DNA of 61,097 nt from Collinsella vaginalis. GTDB lineage: Bacteria > Actinomycetota > Coriobacteriia > Coriobacteriales > Coriobacteriaceae. A model generated the notes under the pieces. That model was not told the origin of the DNA and did not search any database. It saw nothing but the letters and a program-made list of their open reading frames with translations. Of the stretch, positions 36,069 through 44,958 are shown one piece after another. The stretch covers positions 629-61,725 of the forward strand of contig NZ_LT838843.1 of assembly GCF_900176655.1 (NCBI RefSeq). The letters are read 5' to 3'. The position numbers and the translations under genes are program-made. Positions within the stretch are counted from its first letter, which is position 1, and each line of letters begins with the position of its first letter.

Positions 36069-36218
36069 ATGCGTACACAGGTTACACTCGCATGCACGGA
36101 CTGCAAGCGTCGTAACTACACGACGACCAAGAACAAGGCTAACCAGCCCGATCGCATGGAGATCAAAAAGTACTGCCCTTGGTGCCACAAGCATACGGTG
36201 CACAAGGAGACGCGTTAG
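36069..36218 (+). CDS. rpmG: 50S ribosomal protein L33
   Basis: A short gene of 49 codons plus [22 protein letters not shown] has the first CxxC pair and [15 protein letters not shown] the second, so both halves of the zinc ribbon are intact (the C+ form of L33). AGGAGG at 36058-36063 lies 5 bp before ATG 36069. It precedes tRNA-Trp, secE and nusG, a normal gene order for the L33-SecE-NusG region of Gram-positive bacteria. Confidence 0.97.
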   Translation: MRTQVTLACTDCKRRNYTTTKNKANQPDRMEIKKYCPWCHKHTVHKETR

Positions 36219-36233
36219 TCTCCAACATGTCAC

Positions 36234-36309
36234 ACGCCAGTAGTTCAATTGGTAGAGCATCGGTCTCCAAAACCGAGTGTTGAGGGTTCGAGTCCTTCCT
36301 GGCGTGCCA
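36234..36309 (+). tRNA. tRNA-Trp (anticodon CCA)
   Basis: Acceptor ACGCCAG/CTGGCGT, anticodon stem TCGGT/ACCGA with loop CTCCAAA, T-arm TTCGAGT. The discriminator is G and CCA is encoded at 36307-36309. Confidence 0.97.
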
Positions 36310-36318
36310 GTCATTCAT

Positions 36319-36347
36319 CCGTAAGCCTCTCCGGAGGCTTACGGTTT
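36319..36347 (+). terminator. Hairpin between tRNA-Trp and secE
   Basis: A perfect 11-bp stem, CCGTAAGCCTC (36319-36329) and GAGGCTTACGG (36334-36344), followed by TTT. It may only partly stop transcripts, because secE starts 36 bp later. Confidence 0.65.
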
Positions 36348-36382
36348 CTACGGATTAGGCGGAAACGCCGGAGGTTTGAGCG

Positions 36383-36700
36383 ATGGCCAACAAGACGAAG
36401 GCGAAGAAGGACCAGCGGACAGACGCCGCCGGTGCCGCTTCCAAGGCTGAGCCTAAGAAGGCCGTTGCCAAGAAGAAGCCTGCGAAGAAGGGCGGCAAGC
36501 CCGGCATCCTCGCGCGCGTGCGCGGGTACGTCTCGAGCGTCCGCTCGGAGATGCGCCGCGTTGTCTGGCCGACGAGGAAAGAGCTGATCAACTACTCGAT
36601 CGCCGTGGTCGCCTCCCTCGTGGTGGTCGGCATCGTGATCGCCCTGTTCGACGTCATCATCAGCCAGGGCCTCGTCCTGTTCTCAGGGCTGAGGGGGTAA
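36383..36700 (+). CDS. secE: Protein translocase subunit SecE
   Basis: SecE of 105 residues: a basic Lys/Ala-rich N-terminal arm (about 1-45), the conserved amphipathic stretch [20 protein letters not shown] and one membrane helix (about 74-98). It clamps SecY in the protein-conducting channel. GGAGG lies at about 36369-36373. The nusG start follows after 2 bp, the standard secE-nusG pair. Confidence 0.96.
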   Translation: MANKTKAKKDQRTDAAGAASKAEPKKAVAKKKPAKKGGKPGILARVRGYVSSVRSEMRRVVWPTRKELINYSIAVVASLVVVGIVIALFDVIISQGLVLFSGLRG

Positions 36701-36702
36701 GC

Positions 36703-37239
36703 ATGTCCAAGCGCTGGTACATTGTTCACACGTATTCGGGCTACGAGAACAAGGTCAAGGCCGATCTCGAGCACCGTATCGAGACCATGGGGATGCAGGA
36801 TCGCATCTTCGATATCCAGATTCCCACCGAGCGCGTCACCGAGATCAAAGAGGGCGGCAAGCGCGAGGTCAAGGATTCCAAGATCTTCCCGAGCTATGTG
36901 CTCGTTCGCATGGAGATGGACGACGACGCCTGGACGTGCGTTCGCAACACGCCCGGCGTCACCGGCTTCCTGGGGGCGAACGGCAAGCCCGCCCCGCTCT
37001 CCCGTGACGAGTACAACAAGATGATGCGCAAGTCCGATAAGGGCGATGCGCCGAAGCGCACGGCGGTGAGCCTCGAGGTCGGTACCTCGGTGCGCGTCAC
37101 CACCGGCCCGCTTGCCGGTTTCGACGGCCAGGTCTCCGAGGTCAACGCCGAGGCGGGGAAGATCAAGGTCTCCTTGCTCATCTTCGGCCGCGAGACCCCG
37201 GTTGAGCTCACGTTCGATCAGATCGAGGTCGTTGCCTAG
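36703..37239 (+). CDS. nusG: Transcription termination/antitermination protein NusG
   Basis: NusG of 178 residues. The N-terminal NGN domain begins [18 protein letters not shown] and includes [28 protein letters not shown]. The KOW domain follows (about 122-178) with [18 protein letters not shown]. It binds RNA polymerase and the ribosome or Rho. It lies between secE and the ribosomal protein genes rplK/rplA as in most bacteria. Confidence 0.97.
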   Translation: MSKRWYIVHTYSGYENKVKADLEHRIETMGMQDRIFDIQIPTERVTEIKEGGKREVKDSKIFPSYVLVRMEMDDDAWTCVRNTPGVTGFLGANGKPAPLSRDEYNKMMRKSDKGDAPKRTAVSLEVGTSVRVTTGPLAGFDGQVSEVNAEAGKIKVSLLIFGRETPVELTFDQIEVVA

Positions 37240-37363
37240 ACTCCTTCCACCCGTTCGCGCGTGATCCCTATCGTCTCCGGCCGCTCACCGGCAGGCGTGC
37301 TTCTTGGGGTGAGGGCGCTGACGATATAGCAAGTTCGCACGCACGTGTTTGAAAGGATATGAC

Positions 37364-37792
37364 ATGGCTGACAAGAAGATTGCCACCGTCATCAAGCTTC
37401 AGATCCCGGCCGGCCAGGCCAACCCGGCTCCTCCGGTGGGCCCCGCCCTCGGCGCCGCCCAGGTCAACATCATGCAGTTCTGCCAGGCCTTCAACGCCGC
37501 TACGCAGGACAAGATGGGCGACATCATCCCCGTGGAGATCACCGTCTACGAGGATCGCACCTTTGACTTCATCACCAAGACCCCGCCGGCGGCCCACCTG
37601 ATCAAGAAGGAGCTCAAGCTCAAGGGCGGCTCCGCCACCCCGCAGAGCGAGAAGGTCGGCCAGCTCACCGATGAGCAGCTCACCAAGATCGCCGAGATCA
37701 AGATGCCGGACCTGAACGCCAACGACATCGACGCCGCCAAGAAGATCGTGGCCGGCACCGCCCGCTCCATGGGCGTCACCATCGCCGAGTAA
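37364..37792 (+). CDS. rplK: 50S ribosomal protein L11
   Basis: L11 of 142 residues (usual ~141). [20 protein letters not shown] carries the proline switch in the N-terminal domain, and the C-terminal RNA-binding domain ends with [14 protein letters not shown]. Start: ATG 37364 with GAAAGGA 5-11 bp before. It is followed by rplA. Confidence 0.98.
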   Translation: MADKKIATVIKLQIPAGQANPAPPVGPALGAAQVNIMQFCQAFNAATQDKMGDIIPVEITVYEDRTFDFITKTPPAAHLIKKELKLKGGSATPQSEKVGQLTDEQLTKIAEIKMPDLNANDIDAAKKIVAGTARSMGVTIAE

Positions 37793-37885
37793 CTCGGCAC
37801 CTTTGGGTAACCGCGCGGTCGCATCCGGTGGCCGCGCTCGATGTGGGAGGGCACAAGCCCGTTTGCACCACAGGAGGTAATCGCA

Positions 37886-38596
37886 ATGGCACAGAAGCAT
37901 GGCAAGAACTATCGCGCCGCAGCCGAGAAGATCGACCGCGCCGCACTCTACACGCCGCTCCAGGCTGTGAAGCTCGTCAAGGACGCCTCTCACGCCAAGT
38001 TCGATGAGACCGTCGAGGTCCACTTCCGCCTGGGCATCGACACCCGTAAGGCCGATCAGAACATCCGCGGCTCCATCTCCCTGCCCCACGGCACCGGCAA
38101 GTCCGTGCGCGTGGCCGTCTTCGCCGAGGGCGAGAAGGCTCGTGAGGCCGAGGAGGCCGGCGCCGACGTCATCGGTTCTGACGAGCTCGTGGCCGCGATC
38201 CAGGGTGGCGAGATCAACTTCGACGCCGCCATCGCCACGCCGAACATGATGGCCAAGGTTGGCCGCATCGGTAAGATCCTCGGCCCCCGCGGCCTCATGC
38301 CGAACCCCAAGCTCGGCACCGTGACCATGGACGTCGCGAAGATGGTCTCCGAGCTCAAGGCCGGCCGCGTGGAGTACCGCGCTGACCGCTACGGCATCTG
38401 CCACGTTCCCGTGGGCCGCGTCTCCTTCGACGATCAGAAGCTCGTCGAGAACTACGCCGCCCTCTACACCGAGATCCTGCGCGTGAAGCCCGCTTCCGCT
38501 AAGGGCCGCTATGTGAAGAGCATCTCGCTGTCCTCCACCATGGGCCCGGGCGCCAAGATCGATCCCGCCGTCCAGCGTGACTTCATGGCTGAGTAA
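37886..38596 (+). CDS. rplA: 50S ribosomal protein L1
   Basis: L1 of 236 residues, family length, with [15 protein letters not shown] at the start and the second-domain block [22 protein letters not shown]. It also represses its own operon in many bacteria by binding the rplK leader; no such site is defined here. GGAGG at 37874-37878 precedes the ATG. rplJ-rplL are not next, and a terminator follows. Confidence 0.98.
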   Translation: MAQKHGKNYRAAAEKIDRAALYTPLQAVKLVKDASHAKFDETVEVHFRLGIDTRKADQNIRGSISLPHGTGKSVRVAVFAEGEKAREAEEAGADVIGSDELVAAIQGGEINFDAAIATPNMMAKVGRIGKILGPRGLMPNPKLGTVTMDVAKMVSELKAGRVEYRADRYGICHVPVGRVSFDDQKLVENYAALYTEILRVKPASAKGRYVKSISLSSTMGPGAKIDPAVQRDFMAE

Positions 38597-38620
38597 CCTC
38601 AGCGCATATCGCGTTTTGCA

Positions 38621-38653
38621 AACCCGATCCGCCTTGTGCGGGTCGGGTTTTTT
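38621..38653 (+). terminator. Strong terminator after rplA
   Basis: A 12-bp stem from AACCCGATCCGC (38621-38632) to GCGGGTCGGGTT (38638-38649, one wobble) with TTTTTT at 38648-38653. Confidence 0.9.
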
Positions 38654-38878
38654 GTGCCTTGGACTGTCTGTGCGCGCTGTGTTTCGCCGTGCAGACGAGG
38701 AGATGGGACCTGCGGCTACCGTAGCACGGTGGCAGGGGATGGGCCTGCAATAGCGTGTTGTGCCATGTGCGGGCCGGGCTTCTGTGCGCAGTCCCATCGG
38801 TAAGGTGCTCGGCGGCTGGATACGCGCCCGTCCTATCAAAAGTCGCGCCCTTGGTACACCTTTTCGTTGACGTGGCGA

Positions 38879-39021
38879 AAACCTCCTCAGTTTGGTACAG
38901 GTTTCAGGGCACATGCGAAGTAGACCGGGATTCAGGGCTGAAGATACCTGCAAGTTCTCCGCTTGAGTAGTGCTGTCTACTTTGGTCTACGGCTAAAACC
39001 TGTACCAAACTGAGGAGGTTT
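38879..39021. repeat. 26-bp perfect inverted repeat flanking 91 bp
   Basis: The left arm at 38879-38904 begins AAACCTCCTCAG and ends GGTACAGGTTT. The right arm at 38996-39021 is its exact reverse complement (AAACCTGTACC...GGAGGTTT). Both arms contain TTGGTACAGG, and further partial copies lie just outside: TTGGTACACC at 38851 and AACCTGTACCAAAC at 39038. The 91-bp interior is non-coding. It may be a miniature mobile element, a regulatory array or two terminator-like elements. Confidence 0.85.
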
Positions 39022-39137
39022 ATATGGCGTATGCCAGAACCTGTACCAAACCGGCCAGTTTCGTTTCTAGACGTCTTTAACCCCCCCGATGGCTGGCTAT
39101 CCCCAAGAGTTTGCAAGCCCTGATTTTGCCCTAGACC

Positions 39138-39195
39138 GTGTCTCGGAAATGTTCATAGATCCCATGTCGTGTTCTGGAAATGTTCGCGGACTCCA
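39138..39195 (+). repeat. Direct repeat pair of about 29 bp
   Basis: CGTGTCTCGGAAATGTTCAT (39138-) and CGTGTTCTGGAAATGTTCGC (39168-) share most of ~29 bp at a ~30-bp step, both ending in a CCCAT or TCCAT word. Function unknown; possibly the end of an old insertion sequence. Confidence 0.5.
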
Positions 39196-39365
39196 TACCC
39201 TGCTTCGGCCACGTTGAGTGACGGTTGGCTGCACCGCCATGGGGGCCGTAGGGACTTGGATATCGTACCGGGGGGCTTGCCCCGTGCGATTGATGGGCGT
39301 CTGCCGCTGCAGGACGCGATGCGTGCCCTTTGGGTACACTGATGGGCGTGAACCTGAGGAGGATC

Positions 39366-41510
39366 ATGGAAGCAACGAACGACACCACAGGGGATCTTTT
39401 CGAAAACGATCCCGTCATGCGCGAGGAGCAGGAGCACCTGAGCGCCATATACAGTCAGCTCGTCTCCTACCGCGACGAGCTGACTCAGCAGCTCGCGCGC
39501 GACCACGAGCAGGCTGCGGCCGACCTCGTGACGATGAGCGAGGAGATTCGCCCCGATTTCGGGGGCGCGGATGAGACGATGGAGACCCTTGCGGCCATCG
39601 AGACGCTGAACGCGGTCATCGACGCCTACAACCAGTACCACGACTTCAACACCGACCGCCTGCGCAAGGTCCTGCTGCTTCTGCGCCAGCCCTATTTCGC
39701 CAAGGTCCGCCTCAAGATGCGCGCCGACCGCCCCGCCCGCGACGTGTACATCGGTGCCGCCGGGATCACCGATGAGCACCATATTCCGCTCGTCGTGGAT
39801 TGGCGGAACCCCATCGCGGAGACCTACTACAACCAGGAGAACGGCCAGACCAGCTACACGGTGAACGGTGCCCTGCGTACCGTCGAGCTTGAGCTGCGGC
39901 GCCAGTTCGATATCGACCGCGATAAGCTTCGGGCTTACTTCGACACCTCCGTGGCCATTGAGGACTCGCTCCTCCTGAACGCCTTGCGTTCGCACCATTC
40001 CGAGAAGCTCAAGGCCATCACGGCGACCATCCAGCGCGAGCAGAACGAGGTTGTGCGCCATGCCGATGTGCCGGTGCTGCTCGTCTCGGGTATCGCGGGA
40101 TCGGGCAAGACCTCTGTTATGCTCCAGCGCATCGCCTACCTGCTCTACCAGGAGCATGAGTCGCTCTCGGCCGATCAGGTCTACCTGTTCAGTCCCAACG
40201 AGGTCTTCGAACGCTATATCGATGGGGTGCTGCCCTCGATGGGGGAGGCGAACCCACGGCTCTACACCTGGCGCGACTTCGTTGAGGAGCAGGGGGCCGG
40301 TAACCGCGACGACGGCGCGAACACCCCCGAGGCCTCACTCGACCTCCTTGAGGAACGTCTGCCCACCGCCGCGATCGAGGACGCCGACGTGCGCTCGATC
40401 ACGGTGGGCGATGAGACCCTGCTTCCCGCTGCGCAGATCGCCGGTGTCGTGTCGCGGAACCTCAAGTTCGGCATCGGTCCGCGTTTTGCTGCACTAGTGG
40501 GCGATGAGCTGCATGACCGCCTTGACAGGCGGCTCGCCGGTATGGCGAAGAACGAGGTTTGGCAGGAGCGGATGCTCGGCCTCGACGTGGAGGAGCAGAT
40601 CCGTCTGCTCGGCACTGCGGCGAATCCTGCCGATGAGGAGGAGACCGCGGAGCTCACCCGCGCCTATGTGGATCAGTTGTTCGCGCAGGAGGCCGAGGCC
40701 GCGATCGATCAGATGGCGTGGCTCCGTCTCGACCGGATCGGCATGCGCCTGCTCGGGGCGAAGACGCTTTCTGCCACCGAGCTGCTGTACCTCCGCCTGC
40801 TCATCGCTGGCCGCGCCGGTGCGGGCGTGCGCTACGTGATGATCGACGAGGTGCAGGATTATTCCGCGGCGCAGCTGCGCTTGCTCGCGCGTTTCTTCGC
40901 CGGGGCCCATTTCCTGCTCCTGGGCGATCCCAACCAGGCGATCCGTGAGGGCACGGCGAGCTTTGAGGAGATTCGCCGCATCTTCGAGGCGAGCCACGGC
41001 CAGGTGGATGTGTCGCGCCTGCTGACGAGCTATCGTTCCTCACCCGAGGTCACTGCCGTGTTCAGCCGTCTGGTGAACATGGGCGACGACATCAAGCTGG
41101 CGAGCGTGCGCCGTGAGGGGCTCGCCGCGCGGCGGGAGGCCTTCGCCGATGAGACGGGGCTGCTGGCGGCGGTGCGCGAGATCGCCGATGAGGCGCGCGT
41201 GGACGAGGAGGGCCTCACGGCCATCGTGGCCCATGACGGCAACGCCGCCCACCGGCTTTCGCGACAACTCGACGGCACGGTGTCCGTGCTCAAGCGCAGC
41301 GAGTCCCTGCCGGCATCGGGCGTGGTGATCGTCACCCTCGAGATGGCGAAGGGCCTCGAGTTCGACCACGTGGTGATCCCGGACGCGGACGGGGACACGT
41401 ACCCCGACACCGCGCTCGCCCGTCGACAGCTGTACACCGCGGTGTCGCGCGCGATGCACCGGGTGACGCTGCTGGCGGTAGGTGAGCTGTCACCGCTGCT
41501 GGCGGAGTAG
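39366..41510 (+). CDS. HelD-like UvrD/Rep-family helicase
   Basis: 714 residues. The N-terminal coiled-coil region (about 1-60) is followed by the HelD-specific DVYIGAAGITDEHHIPLVVDWRNPIAETYYNQ, which distinguishes HelD (a RNA polymerase remodelling factor) from DNA-repair UvrD. SF1A motifs: Walker A SGIAGSGKTSVMLQRIAYLL (about 242-249), DEVQDYSAAQL (motif II), LLGDPNQAIREG (motif III), LLTSYRSSPEVT (motif IV), VIVTLEMAKGLEFDHVV (motif V) and LYTAVSRAMHRV (motif VI). HelD frees stalled RNA polymerase from DNA or nucleic acids. The start ATG 39366 has AGGAGG (39357-39362) 3 bp upstream, a short spacing, and frames open upstream without good sites. Actinobacterial HelD class I/II assignment is not attempted. 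Confidence 0.88.
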   Translation: MEATNDTTGDLFENDPVMREEQEHLSAIYSQLVSYRDELTQQLARDHEQAAADLVTMSEEIRPDFGGADETMETLAAIETLNAVIDAYNQYHDFNTDRLRKVLLLLRQPYFAKVRLKMRADRPARDVYIGAAGITDEHHIPLVVDWRNPIAETYYNQENGQTSYTVNGALRTVELELRRQFDIDRDKLRAYFDTSVAIEDSLLLNALRSHHSEKLKAITATIQREQNEVVRHADVPVLLVSGIAGSGKTSVMLQRIAYLLYQEHESLSADQVYLFSPNEVFERYIDGVLPSMGEANPRLYTWRDFVEEQGAGNRDDGANTPEASLDLLEERLPTAAIEDADVRSITVGDETLLPAAQIAGVVSRNLKFGIGPRFAALVGDELHDRLDRRLAGMAKNEVWQERMLGLDVEEQIRLLGTAANPADEEETAELTRAYVDQLFAQEAEAAIDQMAWLRLDRIGMRLLGAKTLSATELLYLRLLIAGRAGAGVRYVMIDEVQDYSAAQLRLLARFFAGAHFLLLGDPNQAIREGTASFEEIRRIFEASHGQVDVSRLLTSYRSSPEVTAVFSRLVNMGDDIKLASVRREGLAARREAFADETGLLAAVREIADEARVDEEGLTAIVAHDGNAAHRLSRQLDGTVSVLKRSESLPASGVVIVTLEMAKGLEFDHVVIPDADGDTYPDTALARRQLYTAVSRAMHRVTLLAVGELSPLLAE

Positions 41511-41591
41511 GGGATCGCCGGATCTGATTCCTGGAACACGGTGCCTGCCCACGGTGCGGGTCGTGGCACGCGAAGACGAGAGGTGGTTGTC

Positions 41592-42182
41592 ATGGGAGAA
41601 TCGAATCTTGACCGTTTCGGGCATCTCGTGCGGGAGGCTCGGAGTCGGCGTCGTTTCAACGAGGAGGCACCTGTCACCCGCGAGCAGCTCGCTGCGCTCG
41701 TGGATATCGCCCGCGCGGTTCCTTCGGGGGCGAACCGGCAGCCGCTGCGGTACCGCCTCGTCTCCGACGCTGCAGAGCGCGAAGCCGTATTCGCCGAGCT
41801 CATGTGGGCGGGCGCCCTCCCAGATTGGAACGGACCCGAGCCCGGCGAGCGCCCCGGGGCCTATATCGTCGTCTGCGATGCCGGCGGTGGTGCCACAACG
41901 GCCGTGGACGAGGGCATTGCCGCCGAGGTGATCCTGCTCGGGGCCACGGCGGCGGGGCTCACCGGTTGTATGCTCCATGCGTTCAACAAAGCTGCGGTGG
42001 CGCGCGTCCTCACATTGCCCGACGATCTTCGTCCGTTGATGGTGATCGCCCTGGGCGCACCGGCCGAGACCGTTGTCCTGGAGCCGCTCGCGGCCTCTCC
42101 GGATGGGTCGACGAACTACTGGCGCGATGCGGAGGGCGTCCACCATGTGCCGAAGAGGTCGCTCGAGGACGTGCTGATCTAA
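41592..42182 (+). CDS. Nitroreductase-family protein
   Basis: A 196-residue FMN-dependent nitroreductase-like fold. The phosphate-binding SRRRFNEEAPVTREQL and RAVPSGANRQPLRYRLV are in the expected positions, with GIAAEVILLGATAAGLTGCML and LPDDLRPLMVIALGAPAE. Substrate not known: it may reduce nitro groups or quinones, or be a dehalogenase-like enzyme. The start ATG 41592 has GAGGTGG 6-12 bp upstream. It lies 81 bp after the HelD-like gene and is followed by a low-information gap before the ferredoxin-type gene. Confidence 0.86.
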   Translation: MGESNLDRFGHLVREARSRRRFNEEAPVTREQLAALVDIARAVPSGANRQPLRYRLVSDAAEREAVFAELMWAGALPDWNGPEPGERPGAYIVVCDAGGGATTAVDEGIAAEVILLGATAAGLTGCMLHAFNKAAVARVLTLPDDLRPLMVIALGAPAETVVLEPLAASPDGSTNYWRDAEGVHHVPKRSLEDVLI

Positions 42183-42370
42183 GGACTGGTTTCGGGCTCG
42201 CTCGCCGTGTGACGGTCCCGACGGGCGCCTCTCTCAGCCTCTGACGGGCTCGCGCCTCGATTCGTCGCGGCTTTGGTCAGGCTCACGTAATGCCACAGAT
42301 GCCGGACATCTCGCGTTGTGCTTAGCGGTACACTGAATGCTTGCCGACATGGCTTGGCAAGGGAGGGCCC

Positions 42371-43636
42371 ATGGCGCAGCAGCACGACCTGTTCGACGAC
42401 ATCATTGACATCAGCAAGGGCATCGGCGCCCTTAAGAACCCTCTGGGCGGCATCACCGATACGTTGATGGGGGTCTCCTCACCCGAGGCACCTCAATGGA
42501 ATCCGGCTGACTACAAGGAGCGCCCGCGCGCCAACACCCTGCCCTGCCTTGTGTGCAAATACGACAAGAGCAGTTGCTCGGCATGTTTGGATGCCTGTCC
42601 GGTGGACGCGATCACGATTGAGGACGGCGGTATCGACATCAGCGACGCCTGCCGCAAGTGCGGCCTCTGCGTGTCCGCCTGCCCCACCGAGTGCTACGTC
42701 TCGCCGCGGATCGCCCCGAAGAAGCTCTACGACACCATAGCCGCGGCTGCGGCCGCTCATGAGACTGCCTACGTCACCTGCACCCGCGCGCTCGGTCGCG
42801 TGCCCCGCGAGAACGAGGTCGTACTCGCCTGTGTGGGAGACGTCACCCCCGAGGTCTGGCTCTCGGTGCTGACAGACTATCCCAACGTGAGCGTCTACCT
42901 GCCGCTCGACATCTGCACCCACTGCCGGAACAAGACCGGCGAGGAGCAGCTCGGCGAGTTCATCGCCACCGCCGAGGAGTGGGCGGGCGCCGGGCTCGGC
43001 CTCGAGGTCGAGGCGAAGGCGCTCACCTGCACGAAGCGCCGCGAGTACGAGCGCAAGGAGTTCATGGACAACGTCATGCGCACGACGGGCCTCGCGGTTT
43101 CGAAGTTGAATCCGGCGACGGCCGCGCTCATGAGCGTGACTCAGCGCCTGCAGGAGCACTCCAGCCGCCTGACCGACCTCGAGCGGACCATTAACGCCGC
43201 CTGTGGCACGAACACGGAGAAGCGCCGGCGCGTGCTCATCCAGGGCCGCCAGCTCCTGCTCACCACGCTCCAGCAGCATCCTGAGCTCGCCGAGAACGTG
43301 CGCGTGCAGGTGCCCGTCTGCGACTTCTCGAAGTGCACGATGTGCGGCGAGTGCGTGCGCCAATGCCCCGTGCACGCCTGCGACCTCGTGGGTGCGGGTC
43401 GCTTCAAGGTCGAGGAGCAGTACTGCATAGGCTGCGGGCTCTGCGCGGAGGTTTGTCCCGACCATGCGCTCACGATGACCGAGATGGATGCCGCCGCGCT
43501 CGTCGTGCCCGATCCCGAGACCGAGCAGAAAGCCGCTGCGGCGGCAAAGGCGCATGCGGAGGCTGAGAAGACGAAGGCCGAGGCAAAGCAGAAGCTGAAT
43601 CATCTGCTCGATCAGGTGGAGAAGCTCGCCGAGTAG
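42371..43636 (+). CDS. Double 2[4Fe-4S] ferredoxin-like protein
   Basis: A 421-residue protein with two pairs of four-cysteine clusters. N-terminal: LPCLVCKYDKSSCSACLDACPVDAI and CRKCGLCVSACPTECY (about 58-115). C-terminal: CDFSKCTMCGECVRQCPVHAC and EEQYCIGCGLCAEVCPDHA (about 325-370). Between them is an unknown helical domain (about 130-310) with further cysteines, including CTHCRNK and LTCTKRREYERKEFMDNVMR. The last ~45 residues form a charged coiled coil (AAAAKAHAEAEKTKAEAKQK). Likely an electron-transfer or redox-sensing protein of anaerobic metabolism; no enzyme partner is next to it. The start ATG 42371 has GGGAGGG just upstream. I do not recognise a named function. Confidence 0.8.
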   Translation: MAQQHDLFDDIIDISKGIGALKNPLGGITDTLMGVSSPEAPQWNPADYKERPRANTLPCLVCKYDKSSCSACLDACPVDAITIEDGGIDISDACRKCGLCVSACPTECYVSPRIAPKKLYDTIAAAAAAHETAYVTCTRALGRVPRENEVVLACVGDVTPEVWLSVLTDYPNVSVYLPLDICTHCRNKTGEEQLGEFIATAEEWAGAGLGLEVEAKALTCTKRREYERKEFMDNVMRTTGLAVSKLNPATAALMSVTQRLQEHSSRLTDLERTINAACGTNTEKRRRVLIQGRQLLLTTLQQHPELAENVRVQVPVCDFSKCTMCGECVRQCPVHACDLVGAGRFKVEEQYCIGCGLCAEVCPDHALTMTEMDAAALVVPDPETEQKAAAAAKAHAEAEKTKAEAKQKLNHLLDQVEKLAE

Positions 43637-43987
43637 GCGCGTGGATCTGCTGTGTTGCCTGTTGGGACACGGCCGCCTTCAGACATGGCGGCGGCTGGGG
43701 CGGTCGCAGGGGATCGGTCCAACCGCCGGTTGGGCGTGAGAAACGTCATCTTGAGGCGTTTCCGCAGAGGATTTGCCTGTGAGTGCAGTCGAAAGCAGGT
43801 TTTCCAGGCCAATGTGAACCGGCGGTGTGGTGCGCGCCGCACCGCGAGCTGTCGGCGCAACGTCCAGGAGCGCACTTCCGCACGGCTGCTCGATTCTAGG
43901 CACTATAACTTTGCGCAAGTCTACATGGTCTGCCGTGCGAAGGGCGCCGGCCATCACGTGTTCCTGAGGTTTCGTCCCTATGTGACC
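43637..43987. other. Non-coding region with repeat copy
   Basis: About 350 bp with no coding signal. It contains copy 5 of the interspersed repeat (43736-43820). Confidence 0.7.
43736..43820 (+). repeat. Interspersed repeat, copy 5
   Basis: GAAACGTCATCTTGAGGCGTT followed by GAGGATTTGCCTGTGAGTGC and CGAAAGCAGGTTTTCCAGGCC matches the cores at 2141-2652 over about 80 bp but is more diverged. It is 41 kb away from the main cluster, in the same orientation. Confidence 0.75.
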
Positions 43988-44200
43988 CTATTTGAGGAGG
44001 GCCCAGGGCTCGACGGCGAGTGAGGAGGCGATGCGCTCCAGCGTGTCGAGGGTGACGTTCGCCCGGCCATCCTCGATGGCGTCGAGCAGGGGACGGCTGA
44101 TATGCGCCATCAGGCAGAACTCCACCTTGTTCAGGCGGGCGTCCGCGCGCAGGGAGCGGACGTTTCTACCTAGGATATGTCGCACGTTCACCGAAGTCAT
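43988..44200 (-). CDS. Small XRE-type helix-turn-helix protein
   Basis: A 70-residue single-domain Cro/CI-type regulator: NVRHILGRNVRSLRADARL, then KVEFCLMAHISRPLLDAIEDGRANVTLDTLERIASSLAVEPWALLK, the typical helix-turn-helix (about 22-42) followed by the LERIA helix. The ribosome site is weak. It probably controls a nearby promoter, either its own or the HAD-like gene divergent to it. Confidence 0.82.
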   Translation of the reverse strand: MTSVNVRHILGRNVRSLRADARLNKVEFCLMAHISRPLLDAIEDGRANVTLDTLERIASSLAVEPWALLK

Positions 44201-44298
44201 ACGACTGAGTGTGGATATGTGTCCTCGCGCTGATGTAAATTAAAAGTTACATTTCGGGGCATCTGCATAGAGATAACAAGCACCGGGAGGGCAGACTG

Positions 44299-44958
44299 AT
44301 GCAGAGGGCGAGGCCTGGCCAGTTCATTTCGATCGTCGGTTCGCCGCAGGTGAGGACGGCGCCGCTGATCCTGGCATTCAGCTTGGGCGCACCCGCCGCC
44401 TCATCGGGTGAGAAGGTGCTCGAATTCCCTGCGACCGAATCGGCGCGTTCGTTTTCACCCGATGAGTCCTCGTTGCTATCTGAGATCTCCGCTGCAGGCA
44501 TCGGGCTCGTGCTCATGGGCGAGGACGGCAATACGCCCCGGTGCGAGATGGGGCTAGAAGAAGGGTCGGAGCTCAGCGTCCTCCACGATCATGGTGAATT
44601 GAGAGCGCCTCCTCGGGCTCTGCCGCCCCGCCCCCGGCGCGACCGTGCAATGGCGCGAGCCGCGTCTTTGGCGGTGTATTGCATGGAGCGGGGTCTCTCA
44701 CTCTCCCATATCGCCGTGATCGCCGCGAGCCCGCTCGATACGGCCGCGATGCTGGAGGCGGGATGCGCCCTCGCGCTCGTCGATGCGGGGTACGAGGCCT
44801 GCCGGGCGGCTGATGCCGTGTTCCCGGCACGTGCGGAGGGAGGGCTTCAGGAGGCGCTTGCGTTCGTTTTGGCTGCCTGTGATTGGGCAGGTGCTCCCGT
44901 AGCGCACGACCCTTCTCCCGGGGCTCAACAGCAAGGGTTTCCGGCCCGGGTTCGCTAG
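44299..44958 (+). CDS. Hypothetical protein with HAD-like C-terminal half
   Basis: 219 residues. The second half shows RAASLAVYCMERGLSLSHIAVIAASPLDTAAMLEAGCALALVDAGY, EACRAADAVFP and EGGLQEALAFVL, resembling the end of Cof-type HAD hydrolases (GDNxND...MLEAAGxGIA...A). The catalytic Asp of motif I (DxDGT) is not seen in the first half, and the GDNxND motif appears as AASPLD, so catalysis is doubtful. The first half (SIVGSPQVRTAPLILAFSLG) is unrecognised. GGAGG lies at 44284-44288. The stop overlaps the minus-strand asparaginase gene by 4 bp, tail to tail. Confidence 0.55.
   Translation: MQRARPGQFISIVGSPQVRTAPLILAFSLGAPAASSGEKVLEFPATESARSFSPDESSLLSEISAAGIGLVLMGEDGNTPRCEMGLEEGSELSVLHDHGELRAPPRALPPRPRRDRAMARAASLAVYCMERGLSLSHIAVIAASPLDTAAMLEAGCALALVDAGYEACRAADAVFPARAEGGLQEALAFVLAACDWAGAPVAHDPSPGAQQQGFPARVR

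Larger units (their letters stand above)
38654..39365. other. Non-coding region with repeat structures before the HelD-like gene
   Basis: About 700 bp with no supported gene. It contains the large inverted repeat at 38879-39021, a third half-copy at 39038-39051, an outer TTGGTACACC at 38851-38860, and a pair of direct repeats at 39138-39195. A TACACT -10-like word at 39335-39340 lies close to the gene start. Confidence 0.65.

Noticed and set aside
39366..41510. UvrD or PcrA DNA-repair helicase
   Set aside because: The N-terminal coiled coil and the VYIGAAGITDEHHIPLVVDW block are specific for HelD-type proteins.
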